A DNA stretch of 9,331 bases, from assembly GCA_905234005.1 (NCBI GenBank), contig CAJOFW010000139.1, positions 1-9,331 of the forward strand, given 5' to 3'. The position numbers and the translations under genes are program-made. Source of the DNA: an uncultured Oscillospiraceae bacterium (lineage in GTDB: Bacteria > Bacillota > Clostridia > Oscillospirales > Oscillospiraceae). Positions 1 to 7,513 of the stretch are shown here, piece by piece. Position 1 is the stretch's first letter; the number at the start of each line of letters is the position of its first letter. Below the pieces are notes generated by a model. That model searched no databases. It was not told where the DNA came from and saw only the letters and a list, made by a program, of their open reading frames with translations.

Positions 1-486
1 CTTCGAGGCATCCCAGATGCGGAAGCTGACGGTCTTGCCACGGTCGTATGCCTCTGCGTGGCGGCGGAGGGCTCTCTCCGCGGCGGGCTGTACCTGTGGG
101 GCGTGCCGGTATCGGACGCGGCGGCGGATATCCCGTGCTCGGAGCCGGACGTCGCGCCGACGCTTCTCAATCTGTTCGGCCTTCCTTACGACGCCCGGGT
201 TCTGTCGGGCCGGGACATATTCGCGTCGAACGGTCTCGACGGCACGGTCAGCGCCGCGATGCCGCTCGTGCCGCTGACGGCGGAGCCGTCCTGCGACTGG
301 ATCACCCGTCGCGGCGGCTATCTTGCGTCGCAGAGCCTGTTCTGGCCGTACGACGACGGCTTCGCGGACGAGGCCGCGATCACGGACTACGTCCGGCAGG
401 TCAGCGCTGAGGCCGCCGCCCGCCGCGACGCCGCCCGCCGGATACTGGAAACGGACTATTTCCGCCTCACCCCCGGCGACGGATGA
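1..486 (+). CDS. C-terminal part of a sulfatase / LTA-synthase-like membrane hydrolase (5' end outside window)
   Basis: The frame is open from base 1 and stops with TGA at 484-486, so the gene enters from the left. The recognisable core is around bases 85-230, where it reads LYLWGVPVSDAAADIPC followed by DVAPTLLNLFGLPYDAR and a GRDIFAS motif. In the alkaline-phosphatase-like superfamily, D(I/V)xPTLLNLFG followed by S(R/G)xLxGRDI(F/L) is the signature just after the catalytic domain of LtaS-type phosphoglycerol transferases and related sulfatases, which act outside the membrane on lipid-linked polymers. The last ~60 residues are helical and Ala/Arg-rich, as usual for such tails. The metal site and the membrane helices lie outside the window, so the substrate cannot be told. 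The first ~25 codons do not resemble the family, so an upstream frame problem is possible. It is convergent with the putP-like gene and ends before a strong terminator. Confidence 0.72.
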   Translation, partial: LRGIPDAEADGLATVVCLCVAAEGSLRGGLYLWGVPVSDAAADIPCSEPDVAPTLLNLFGLPYDARVLSGRDIFASNGLDGTVSAAMPLVPLTAEPSCDWITRRGGYLASQSLFWPYDDGFADEAAITDYVRQVSAEAAARRDAARRILETDYFRLTPGDG

Positions 487-505
487 GCGGCGTCCCCCCA
501 CGCAG

Positions 506-532
506 AAACCCTCCCCTTGCGGGGAGGGTTTT
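506..532 (+). terminator. Strong intrinsic terminator after the sulfatase-like gene
   Basis: Perfect 11-bp arms AAACCCTCCCC (506-516) and GGGGAGGGTTT (521-531) enclose the loop TTGC, and the T-run TTTT at 529-532 follows. It starts 20 bases after the TGA at 484-486. The left arm also starts with A's, so it could act weakly on the - strand for transcripts leaving the putP-like gene. Confidence 0.85.
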
Positions 533-583
533 GTCCTGCGGTATATTATCATACTGTTCTCAAATTAAAAGCTCTGTTTTGTT

Positions 584-667
584 ACCGGGCGCAAAGCCTT
601 GGAATTGCTGCCTTTTCGAGCGAATACAAAGTTCTTTTTGATACTTTTTCTTTGGGGAAAAAGTATC
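584..667 (+). repeat. Dispersed ~84-bp hairpin repeat, copy 1
   Basis: This copy starts ACCGGGCG at 584 and ends in a perfect hairpin: GATACTTTTTC (640-650), loop TTTGGG, GAAAAAGTATC (657-667). A diverged partner of almost the same length lies on the - strand at 3020-2936. Both share the ACCGGGCG start, a CAAA block, ATTGC in the middle, GTTCTTTTTG before the hairpin, and TTTTTCTTT inside it. The hairpin end overlaps the stop codon (666-668) of the convergent putP-like gene, so it may also serve as that gene's 3' end structure. On the - strand the hairpin is followed by AAAAAGAAC and not T's, so it is not a classic terminator in that direction. Confidence 0.65.
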
Positions 668-2144
668 AGTCCTCGGTATACGCGACGGCCTGATCGAACA
701 GGGCCTCGACGTCCGCGCCGGGGGCCTTCGAGACGATGGACACGAGCCACGCGGCGAGGAGGCCGGCGGCGGCGCCGGGGATGATCTCGTACACGCCGGT
801 GCCGGACAGGAACGCCAGCCACAGGATGTCGACGACCGCGCCGACGACGATGCCGGCGACAGCGCCGGAGAACGTGAACCGTTTCCAGAACAGGCTCAGC
901 ATGATGACCGGGCCGAACGCCGCGCCGAACACGCCCCACGCGTTCGATACAAGGCTCATGATCGAGCCGGCGTTGGGGTTCGAGGCGATGATGACGGCGA
1001 TGACGGCGATGATGAGCACGACATACCGGCCGGCCCAGAGCATCTCCTTGTCGGTGGCCTGATTCTTGCGGACGATGGGCTTGTATACGTCGCTCGCGAA
1101 CGCGGAGGCGGCGGCGAGGAGCTGGCTGTCCGCGGTGGACATGGCGGCGGCGAGGATGGCCGAGAGCAGAAGGCCGGAGATCACGCCCGGGAAGATGCGG
1201 CGCACCATCGTGAGGAACACGGTGGAGTTGCCGCTGATATCCGCGTCGAAGCCGAGGAACATACGGCCCACGATGCCGACGATCACGGCGAAGATGAGGA
1301 TCAGCACGGTCCAGGTGATGCCGATGGCGGCGGATTTCTTCAGCGACTTCTGCGACTCGACGGACATGAAGCGGATGATGATGTGCGGCATGCCGAAGTA
1401 GCCGATGCCCCAGCCGAGGCCGGAGATGATATCCTGCCAGCTCGCGACGGGGTTCCAGAAGTGCTCCGTCTCGGCGGCGATGGCGGCGGCGCTGGACACG
1501 CCGGCGGTGTCGAGCATAAACAGCGCGAAGATCGGCGCGACGAGCAGGGCGGCCAGCATGAGCAGGCCCTGGAAGAAGTCGGTCCAGCAGACGGCGGAGA
1601 AGCCGCCGAGGAACGTATAGCTGATGATGATCAGCCCGGCGATGTACATCGCGACGTTCGCGTCGATGCCGATGACGGTGGAGAACAGCGTCCCGCAGGC
1701 CTTGATGCTGGACGCGGCGTAGATCGTGTACGCGAACAGGAAGATCACCGCGCAGATGACCTGCACCGCCTTGGACTTCGACAGGAAGCGGTTGGTCAGG
1801 TACTGCGGGATCGTGATCGAGTCGTTCGCGACGATCGAGAAGCTGCGCAGACGCGGGGCCTCATAGATCCAGCTCAGCGCGTAGCCGATGCCGAGGCCGA
1901 TCGCGATCCAGATCTGGCCGAGGCCGAGGGCGTAGATCGAGGCGGGCAGACCCATGAGCACCCACGCGCTCATGTCCGACGCGCCGGCCGACAGCGCCGA
2001 GACCCACGGGCCCATGGCGCGGCCGCCGAGGAAGTAGCCCTTCTCGCCGGTGTTCTTGCTCTTGAGGAAGAAGTAGACGCCGATGCCGATCATGAAGATC
2101 AGGTAGAGGATGAATACGATGATTTCGGAAATGGAACTGCTCAT
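666..2144 (-). CDS. putP: Sodium/proline-type symporter (SSS family, PutP-like)
   Basis: 492 residues, close to the ~500 of PutP, almost entirely hydrophobic helices as in the 13-helix sodium:solute symporter family. Near the N-terminus it has the hallmark ASDMSAWVLMGLPASIYALG (about residues 55-74), where Asp57 and Ser59 match the Na+-site Asp55/Ser57 of E. coli PutP. Later AILAAAMSTADSQLL carries the MST motif of the second Na+-site helix. The likely role is Na+-coupled uptake of proline or a related small amino acid at the cytoplasmic membrane. The ATG at 2144 is preceded by CAGGAG with a rather long 12-base spacer. It has its own promoter (TTTACG-17-TATAAT) and a 28-bp palindrome just upstream. 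Proline versus another solute cannot be settled here. Confidence 0.9.
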   Translation of the reverse strand: MSSSISEIIVFILYLIFMIGIGVYFFLKSKNTGEKGYFLGGRAMGPWVSALSAGASDMSAWVLMGLPASIYALGLGQIWIAIGLGIGYALSWIYEAPRLRSFSIVANDSITIPQYLTNRFLSKSKAVQVICAVIFLFAYTIYAASSIKACGTLFSTVIGIDANVAMYIAGLIIISYTFLGGFSAVCWTDFFQGLLMLAALLVAPIFALFMLDTAGVSSAAAIAAETEHFWNPVASWQDIISGLGWGIGYFGMPHIIIRFMSVESQKSLKKSAAIGITWTVLILIFAVIVGIVGRMFLGFDADISGNSTVFLTMVRRIFPGVISGLLLSAILAAAMSTADSQLLAAASAFASDVYKPIVRKNQATDKEMLWAGRYVVLIIAVIAVIIASNPNAGSIMSLVSNAWGVFGAAFGPVIMLSLFWKRFTFSGAVAGIVVGAVVDILWLAFLSGTGVYEIIPGAAAGLLAAWLVSIVSKAPGADVEALFDQAVAYTED

Positions 2145-2185
2145 GTTGCTGTATTACTCCTGTATGGTTTCATATATGCCACCGT

Positions 2186-2214
2186 ATTATAGCAGGAATG
2201 AAACCGAACGTAAA
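2186..2214 (-). promoter_or_regulatory. Promoter of the putP-like gene
   Basis: Reading on the - strand, -35 TTTACG (2214-2209) is followed by 17 bases and then a perfect -10 TATAAT (2191-2186). Transcription would start near 2179, leaving a leader of about 35 bases that contains the CAGGAG ribosome binding site. Confidence 0.65.
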
Positions 2215-2221
2215 TACAGAA

Positions 2222-2249
2222 CGCGGTATAGACTCCGGTCTATACCGCG
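2222..2249. promoter_or_regulatory. 28-bp perfect palindrome upstream of putP: candidate TetR-family operator
   Basis: Arms CGCGGTATAGAC (2222-2233) and GTCTATACCGCG (2238-2249) are exact inverse complements around TCCG. It lies 7 bases upstream of the putP -35 box and 87 bases after the stop of the tetR-type gene. TATAGAC...GTCTATA symmetry is typical of TetR-family operators (the QacR site has similar half-sites, from memory). The half-site GCGGTATAG occurs again at 2282-2290. As RNA it would also form a long hairpin that could end the tetR transcript, though only a loose T-rich tail (TTCTGTATTTA) follows. Confidence 0.5.
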
Positions 2250-2336
2250 CAAGCCAAAAACCGGCGTATCCGTTGCAATCAGCGGTATAGCGGCTGAACG
2301 GCGATTGGAACGGATGCTGTACGGATGCTAAATTAT

Positions 2337-2924
2337 TTATTTAACGCGATAGCCCTCCAGCAGGATGGGCAGCATATCGGCGGCGTATTTGGTGAGGGAG
2401 TACGCGCCGTTGGTGAGGCACCAGTCGTACATGAGGGCGCGTTCGAACATGGCGTAGGCGGAGACGATCTCGTTGGCGGTCACGTCGCCGCGAAGCTCGC
2501 CCCGGGCCTGCCCGCGTCCGACGATCTGGTGCAGGAGCTTGAAATAGGTGCGGCTCCGGTCGAGCAGATGGCGCTCGCCGCGTGTGACGAGCTGGCTGGA
2601 CAGCAGCCGCGCCAGCAGCTCAAGGGACACGGACGAGTCGATCATGGCGAACAGCTCCCGGTTGAGGTACAGCAGGGCGTCGACGGCGTTCATATCGGGG
2701 TCCATGGTACCGCGCAGCTCGTCGTATTTCTCGTCGAACAGCACGGACAGCGACCCGAGCAGCGCGTCCTTGCCCTCGAAGTAGTGGTAAAACGAGCCCT
2801 TCGACGTGCCGGACTCGAATATGATGTCCTCCACCGTCGTGTCCTCGTACCCCTGCTCATAGAACAGCTTCCACGCCGCCGCGACGATCTTCCCCTTCGT
2901 ATTCCGCCCGCTCTTCCGTGCCAT
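2337..2924 (-). CDS. TetR/AcrR-family transcriptional regulator
   Basis: 195 residues, normal for the family. The N-terminal DNA-binding domain fills residues ~10-57: KIVAAAWKLFYEQGYEDTTV leads into a helix-turn-helix with DIIFESGTSKGSFYHYF (residues 33-49), the classic TetR pattern. The C-terminal ligand domain is helical and gives no ligand clue. The start is the ATG at 2924, read as MARKSGRNTKGK, because AAGGAGG lies directly before it (2929-2935); the open frame runs 27 codons further upstream, but that stretch is the low-complexity hairpin repeat. It sits between the acyl-CoA operon and putP with its own promoter and a ~110-base leader. It may control putP, the acyl-CoA genes or itself; the palindrome at 2222-2249 is the best visible target. 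Confidence 0.9.
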   Translation of the reverse strand: MARKSGRNTKGKIVAAAWKLFYEQGYEDTTVEDIIFESGTSKGSFYHYFEGKDALLGSLSVLFDEKYDELRGTMDPDMNAVDALLYLNRELFAMIDSSVSLELLARLLSSQLVTRGERHLLDRSRTYFKLLHQIVGRGQARGELRGDVTANEIVSAYAMFERALMYDWCLTNGAYSLTKYAADMLPILLEGYRVK

Positions 2925-2935
2925 TACCCCTCCTT

Positions 2936-3020
2936 GTTCTTTTTCTTGAAAGAAAAAGAACCAAAAAGAACTCTGTTCGTTTTTTCGCGTCTGCAATCGG
3001 TTCACGTTTTGCCGCCCGGT
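2936..3020 (-). repeat. Dispersed ~85-bp hairpin repeat, copy 2, in the tetR leader
   Basis: Reading on the - strand it starts ACCGGGCGG at 3020 and ends in a perfect 12-bp hairpin: GTTCTTTTTCTT (on the + strand 2936-2947) and AAGAAAAAGAAC (2950-2961) around two bases. It is the diverged partner of the element at 584-667, with near-equal length and the same block order. The hairpin ends directly at the AAGGAGG ribosome binding site of the TetR gene, so it would be in the mRNA leader. Confidence 0.65.
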
Positions 3021-3043
3021 GCCGTTACGGCTCTATCGTCATG

Positions 3044-3071
3044 ATTATACCAGAGATCGCCCAAATAGCAA
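3044..3071 (-). promoter_or_regulatory. Promoter of the TetR-family gene
   Basis: On the - strand, -35 TTGCTA (3071-3066) is followed by 16 bases and then an extended -10, TGGTATAAT, whose TATAAT is at 3049-3044. It begins just past the terminator of the thiolase gene, so the regulator is transcribed separately. The predicted leader is about 110 bases and contains the second hairpin repeat. Confidence 0.65.
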
Positions 3072-3076
3072 AGCGC

Positions 3077-3112
3077 AAAAACACACGGCGGCCGGAAATC
3101 GGTCGCCGTGTG
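3077..3112 (-). terminator. Intrinsic terminator at the end of the acyl-CoA operon
   Basis: On the - strand a 13-bp stem, CACACGGCGACCG with CGGCCGCCGTGTG (one G-T pair), closes a five-base loop (ATTTC) and is followed by TTTTT (3081-3077). It starts 37 bases after the restored stop of the thiolase gene (3150-3152). It separates the operon from the TetR gene. Confidence 0.88.
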
Positions 3113-3149
3113 CTTATCATGCCAGGTTTATGCTATCGCGGTATGTGGA

Positions 3150-4365
<1,216 letters not shown>

Positions 4366-4419
4366 TGGAATCAATCCTTTCAAAATAATATTAGAAAATG
4401 TGTTATGCGCGAAATGGGA

Positions 4420-5277
4420 TTAGTACTTATACCAGCCCTCGCCGGACTTGCGGCCGAACTTGCCGGCGGCGTGCAGCTCGAGCATGCTCTTCGGGCACTC
4501 GAAGCGCTCGGCAGCGCCCTTGCTCTGCAGGGTCTGCAGGGACTCGCAGACGTGGGGGAACGTGTCGAGGCCGCCCATATCCATCATCTGGAACGGAGCC
4601 ACGGGGTGGTTGAGGCCGTACTTGATGGCGTTGTCGATGTCCTCCTTGGAGGCGATGCCGTCCTCGTAGATGTGGATGCACTCGAGGAAGTAGGCGAACA
4701 GGACGCGGTTGACGATGAAGCCGGGGGCGTCCTTGACCTTGACGGAGATCTTCTTGAGACCGTTGTCGCAGAAGTCCTTGACGGCCTCGTAGGTGGCCTC
4801 GGAGGTCTTCTCGCCGTTGATGATCTCAACGAGCTTCATGATGGGCACGGGGTTGAAGAAGTGCATGCCGATGAAGCGCTCGGGGGTGGCGATGGCCGTG
4901 GCGATCTCGGTGATGGAGATGGAGCTGGTGTTGGTGGCGAGGATGGCGTCGGGCTTGCAGGTGGCCTCGAGCTTCTTGAAGGTCTCCTTCTTGAGGTCGG
5001 GGTCCTCGGAAATGGCCTCGATGACCAGGTCGGCGGCGGCGATATCGTCCCAGTTGGAGGTGCCGGTGATGTGCGCCTTCGCGGCGGCGGCGGCGGCCTC
5101 TTCCATCTTGCCCTTGCCTACCTGCTTGTCGTAGGCGGCGCCGATCTTGGCGACGGCGGCGGCGACCTTCTCGGCGTTGCGGCCCCAGAGAATGACGTCA
5201 TAGCCGCAGGCGGCGGCGTGCTGGGTGATGCTCGAGCCCATGGAGCCCTGGCCAAGGATGGCAACCTTCTGAATCAT
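4420..5277 (-). CDS. hbd: 3-hydroxybutyryl-CoA dehydrogenase (NAD(P)-dependent 3-hydroxyacyl-CoA dehydrogenase)
   Basis: Oxidises 3-hydroxyacyl-CoA to 3-oxoacyl-CoA, or reduces acetoacetyl-CoA in butyrate synthesis. 285 residues, the normal size of the single-domain clostridial Hbd. The Rossmann loop is GQGSMG (residues 9-14; usually GAGTMG). Catalytic residues match the human enzyme spacing: Ser118 in NTSS, His139 in GMHFFNPVPIMKLVEII, Glu151 12 residues later, and Asn190 in PGFIVNR. A short Ala run (EEAAAAAAKA, ~59-68) replaces a normally charged helix. The ATG at 5277 has AGGAGG with a 9-base spacer. It lies 57 bases after the enoyl-CoA hydratase and 54 before the thiolase, in the order of the pathway. 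Cofactor preference cannot be read. Confidence 0.93.
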   Translation of the reverse strand: MIQKVAILGQGSMGSSITQHAAACGYDVILWGRNAEKVAAAVAKIGAAYDKQVGKGKMEEAAAAAAKAHITGTSNWDDIAAADLVIEAISEDPDLKKETFKKLEATCKPDAILATNTSSISITEIATAIATPERFIGMHFFNPVPIMKLVEIINGEKTSEATYEAVKDFCDNGLKKISVKVKDAPGFIVNRVLFAYFLECIHIYEDGIASKEDIDNAIKYGLNHPVAPFQMMDMGGLDTFPHVCESLQTLQSKGAAERFECPKSMLELHAAGKFGRKSGEGWYKY

Positions 5278-5334
5278 TGGTAGTTTCCTCCTGTGATAGT
5301 ATTTTGGGTTATATAAGGGTACTTTGCGCGAAAA

Positions 5335-6261
5335 TCAGTTGTTGGTGTAGACCGGCGTGCGCTTCTCGCCGAAGGCGGTCATGCCCTCGCGCTGGTCGTG
5401 GGTGTTGAACAGCAGCGAGAACTCGGTCGTCTCCCGGAGCTTACCCTGCTGGGCGTTTACGTTGACCGCGTCGTAGATGACCTTCTTGACGCTCTCGAGG
5501 GCGCGGGCGGGCTTGGTGGTGAGCTGCTTTGCGATCTCGACGGCCTTGCCGTAGATGGCGTCGTACTCGGACTTCTGCGCGGCGGCCTCGGCCTCCTTGG
5601 CGGTCTTCTTCGCGGCGTCCAGCGCGGGGCCTTCGCCGAGCTTCTTCGCGGCCTTCTGGGCGGCCTTGGCGGCTGCCGCGGCGGCGTCCAGCGCGGCGTC
5701 GCCGCTCACGAACCAGTTCAGCAGCCCGAGGCGGTACGCCTCCTCGCCGGACACCATGGAGTTGAGCATGGAAAGCTCCTTGGCCTTCGACGGGCCGACG
5801 ATGTGCGCGGCGCGGATCATGCCGTTCGCGCCGGGGATGATGCCGAGCCCGGCCTCGGGGAACGACAGCGTCGTGCGCGGCCCGCCGACGCGGAAATCGC
5901 ACGCGAGCGCCAGCTCGCACCCGCCGCCGAACGCGAAGCCGCCGACGGCGGCGATCGTCGGGATGGGCATGGACTCGAGCAGCTCGTTGATGTCCTTGGC
6001 GAGCTGGCAGATATCGCGGGCCTGACGCGGGGTGACCTCGAGCATCTCCTTGAGGTCGGCGCCGGCGGCGAACGCGCGCTCGGAGCCGGTCATGATCAGC
6101 ACGCGGACGGAGGGATCGGCCAGAACCTCCTGGATACCGGCCATCATGTCGCGGTTGATCTCGCCGCAAAGCGCGTTGAGCGCCTTGGGCCGGTGCAGGG
6201 TAATCGTAGCGATGCCGTCCTCGGTGATGTCGAGGATAGCGTTTTCATATTCCTTGTGCAT
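5335..6261 (-). CDS. Enoyl-CoA hydratase (crotonase) with an Ala/Lys-rich insertion
   Basis: Crotonase-family enzyme, likely hydrating crotonyl-CoA to 3-hydroxybutyryl-CoA. 308 residues against ~260 usual. Oxyanion-hole motif AGADLKE (about 66-72) and FGGGCELA (111-118) are present, as are both catalytic glutamates: Glu116 in GGGCELALACD and Glu136 in SFPEAGLGIIPGANG. The C-terminal THDQREGMTAFGEKRTP is typical. The excess length is at residues ~188-230: 28 of 43 residues are Ala or Lys, predicted as one or two helices before the C-terminal trimer helices. The start is ATG 6261, because AGAAGG sits 8 bases before it; a GTG nine bases upstream would put the site on top of the codon. Flanked by HBD (57 bases after) and the repeat-filled gap before it. 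Confidence 0.9.
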   Translation of the reverse strand: MHKEYENAILDITEDGIATITLHRPKALNALCGEINRDMMAGIQEVLADPSVRVLIMTGSERAFAAGADLKEMLEVTPRQARDICQLAKDINELLESMPIPTIAAVGGFAFGGGCELALACDFRVGGPRTTLSFPEAGLGIIPGANGMIRAAHIVGPSKAKELSMLNSMVSGEEAYRLGLLNWFVSGDAALDAAAAAAKAAQKAAKKLGEGPALDAAKKTAKEAEAAAQKSEYDAIYGKAVEIAKQLTTKPARALESVKKVIYDAVNVNAQQGKLRETTEFSLLFNTHDQREGMTAFGEKRTPVYTNN

Positions 6262-6291
6262 AGGATTCACCTTCTGTCATGATTTGTAAGA

Positions 6292-6546
6292 TACGCCGAC
6301 TGAGCGAGACGACGACGGGCGGAAAAGACTCTCCGCATCCCGGAATAACGAGGGATTTTTTCGTCCGTCTAAGTCGAGCGAAGGAAGGCGTACAAAGGTA
6401 CGCCGACTGAGCGAGACGACGACGGGCGGAAAAAGACCCGTTATTCCAGAATAACGAGGGATTTTTTCGACTGGCTAAGCCGCACGAGGGAAGGTGTACT
6501 AAGGTACACCGACCGAGTAAGGCGACGCCAGGCGGAAAAAGACCCG
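6292..6546. repeat. Tandem ~107-bp repeat with hairpins, 2.4 copies
   Basis: Units start TACGCCGAC at 6292, TACGCCGAC at 6399 and TACACCGACC at 6505, so the period is 106-107 bases. Each has GGCGGAAAA, and the first two GAATAACGAGGGATTTTTTCG and an AAGG..GG end. Between units is a hairpin: GGCGTAC AAAG GTACGCC at 6387-6404 and GGTGTAC TAAG GTACACC at 6493-6510, a compensatory C-G to T-A change. A GACGGGCGGAAAAA left part pairs with TTTTTTCGTCCGTC-like right part with G-T pairs, so each unit is a long imperfect hairpin. The third copy is cut off by the stop codon of the SDR gene (6547-6549). It fills the gap between the SDR and the enoyl-CoA hydratase; no other gene is seen in it. Confidence 0.85.
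6430..6467. terminator. Bidirectional hairpin terminator inside repeat unit 2
   Basis: CGTTATTC (6439-6446) and GAATAACG (6449-6456) are perfect 8-bp arms around CA. On the - strand it is followed after GGTC by TTTTT (6434-6430). On the + strand it is followed after AGGGA by TTTTTT (6462-6467). On the - strand it would reduce transcription from the SDR gene into the enoyl-CoA hydratase. The GC-poor stem makes it moderate at best. Confidence 0.55.
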
Positions 6547-7404
6547 TTATTCAGCGGGGATGGACTGGCCGCCGTCGCAGAGAATGTACGTTCCGGTCAT
6601 GTATCCGAACGAGTCGGAGCACATCGCGAGGACGGGGCCGGCGATCTCCTCGATCGTGCCGAGGCGGCGGACGGAGGTGGCCTTCGACTGCTGCTTGTAA
6701 TAGGCGGTCTCGTTGCCCTCCTCGTCGATGAAGAACTTCTCGTTGAGCGGGGTGACGACGTAGCCCGGGCAGATGCAGTTGCAGGTGATGTTCTCGCGGC
6801 CGAAGTTGTTGGCCATGGTGCGGGCGAGGCTCAGGCACGCGGCCTTCGAGGCGCCGTAGCCGACGACGCCCTTGCCGCCGATGATGCCGCCGACGGAGGC
6901 GGTGATGATGATGCGTCCGCCCTTTTTGCCGTTCGTCTCGTTCTGCTTGATCATCTGCCGCGCCGCGGCCTGGCAGAACATGAACGTGCCGGTCAGGTTC
7001 GTCGCGATGACCTTCTCGAAATCCGAAACCGTGTACTCGGGGCGGCCCTCGCGGGTCTCCACGATCAGCGCGGTGGGGCCGGATACGCCGGCGTTGTTGA
7101 TGAGGATATTCAGCTCGCCGAACTCCTTCACGGTCTCGTCGATGACCATCTGGACATTCTCCATCAGGGACGAGTCGGCGGCGATGCCGAGGGCGCGGCC
7201 GCCCTTGCAGTAGTTCTCGTTGAGGTCTTCGACCGCGTCGTCGACCTTCGCCTTGGTGCGGGCGGTGATGACGACGTTGCAGCCGTAAGCGGCGAGGGCG
7301 CAGGCCATGCCGAAGCCGAGGCCCTGCGTGCCGCCGGTGATGATGGCGGTCTTGCCGGTCAGGTCAAAGGACGGGATGCCCATCTTGCGGTTCATGTGTG
7401 CCAT
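6547..7404 (-). CDS. Short-chain dehydrogenase/reductase (SDR), classical type
   Basis: 285 residues. Cofactor loop TGGTQGLG (23-30), NNAG at 103-106, Asn136, Ser170 and the active pair Tyr183/Lys187 (YGASK) complete the classical SDR tetrad. The end reads TGTYILCDGGQSIPAE, the usual SDR C-terminus. The start ATG 7404 follows AAGGAG with a 10-base spacer. The substrate cannot be told; by context it may act on a hydroxyacyl-CoA or a hydroxyacid/ketoacid of the same pathway. It lies 109 bases after the dehydratase, and its stop codon sits in the third copy of the tandem repeat (shared GGCGGAAAAAGACCCGTTATTC). Confidence 0.93.
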   Translation of the reverse strand: MAHMNRKMGIPSFDLTGKTAIITGGTQGLGFGMACALAAYGCNVVITARTKAKVDDAVEDLNENYCKGGRALGIAADSSLMENVQMVIDETVKEFGELNILINNAGVSGPTALIVETREGRPEYTVSDFEKVIATNLTGTFMFCQAAARQMIKQNETNGKKGGRIIITASVGGIIGGKGVVGYGASKAACLSLARTMANNFGRENITCNCICPGYVVTPLNEKFFIDEEGNETAYYKQQSKATSVRRLGTIEEIAGPVLAMCSDSFGYMTGTYILCDGGQSIPAE

Positions 7405-7468
7405 GGTTGCTTTTCTCCTTACTTAAATGCCGTTTATAAAAACGCGTTCGCGGATAAAACCGGTTTTG

Positions 7469-7495
7469 GGCGGGGACATGGAAGATGTCCCCGCC
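7469..7495 (-). terminator. GC-rich hairpin after the dehydratase gene
   Basis: GGCGGGGACAT (7469-7479) and ATGTCCCCGCC (7485-7495) pair perfectly over 11 bases around GGAAG, 19 bases beyond the dehydratase stop. On the - strand it is followed by CAAAACCGGTTTTA, whose AAAACCGGTTTT (7456-7467) is itself palindromic. The T-run comes late, so it may be a partial terminator or an mRNA-stabilising structure. Confidence 0.5.
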
Positions 7496-7513
7496 GCCGG
7501 AAAACGTGTTGGA

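Noticed and set aside
640..667. Hairpin after putP as an intrinsic terminator
   Set aside because: On the - strand it is followed by A's, not T's, and it belongs to a repeat that is also found in a leader.
1383..2192. + strand open frame opposite putP
   Set aside because: Charged, Asp/Glu/Arg/Gly-rich shadow of a membrane protein gene; no family resemblance.
2925..3005. Longer N-terminus of the TetR protein beginning at 3005
   Set aside because: The 27 extra codons are the hairpin repeat translated; the strong AAGGAGG is at the ATG 2924.
4366..4383. TTG start 18 bases upstream for the thiolase
   Set aside because: It overlaps the AAAGGA site; the ATG at 4365 begins the family-like N-terminus EAKDVVIVAYGR.
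6262..6270. GTG start nine bases upstream for the enoyl-CoA hydratase
   Set aside because: The AGAAGG ribosome binding site would overlap it; spacing fits the ATG at 6261.
6292..6546. CRISPR array
   Set aside because: The repeat period is ~107 bases, the whole unit is conserved with no variable spacers, and no cas gene is present.
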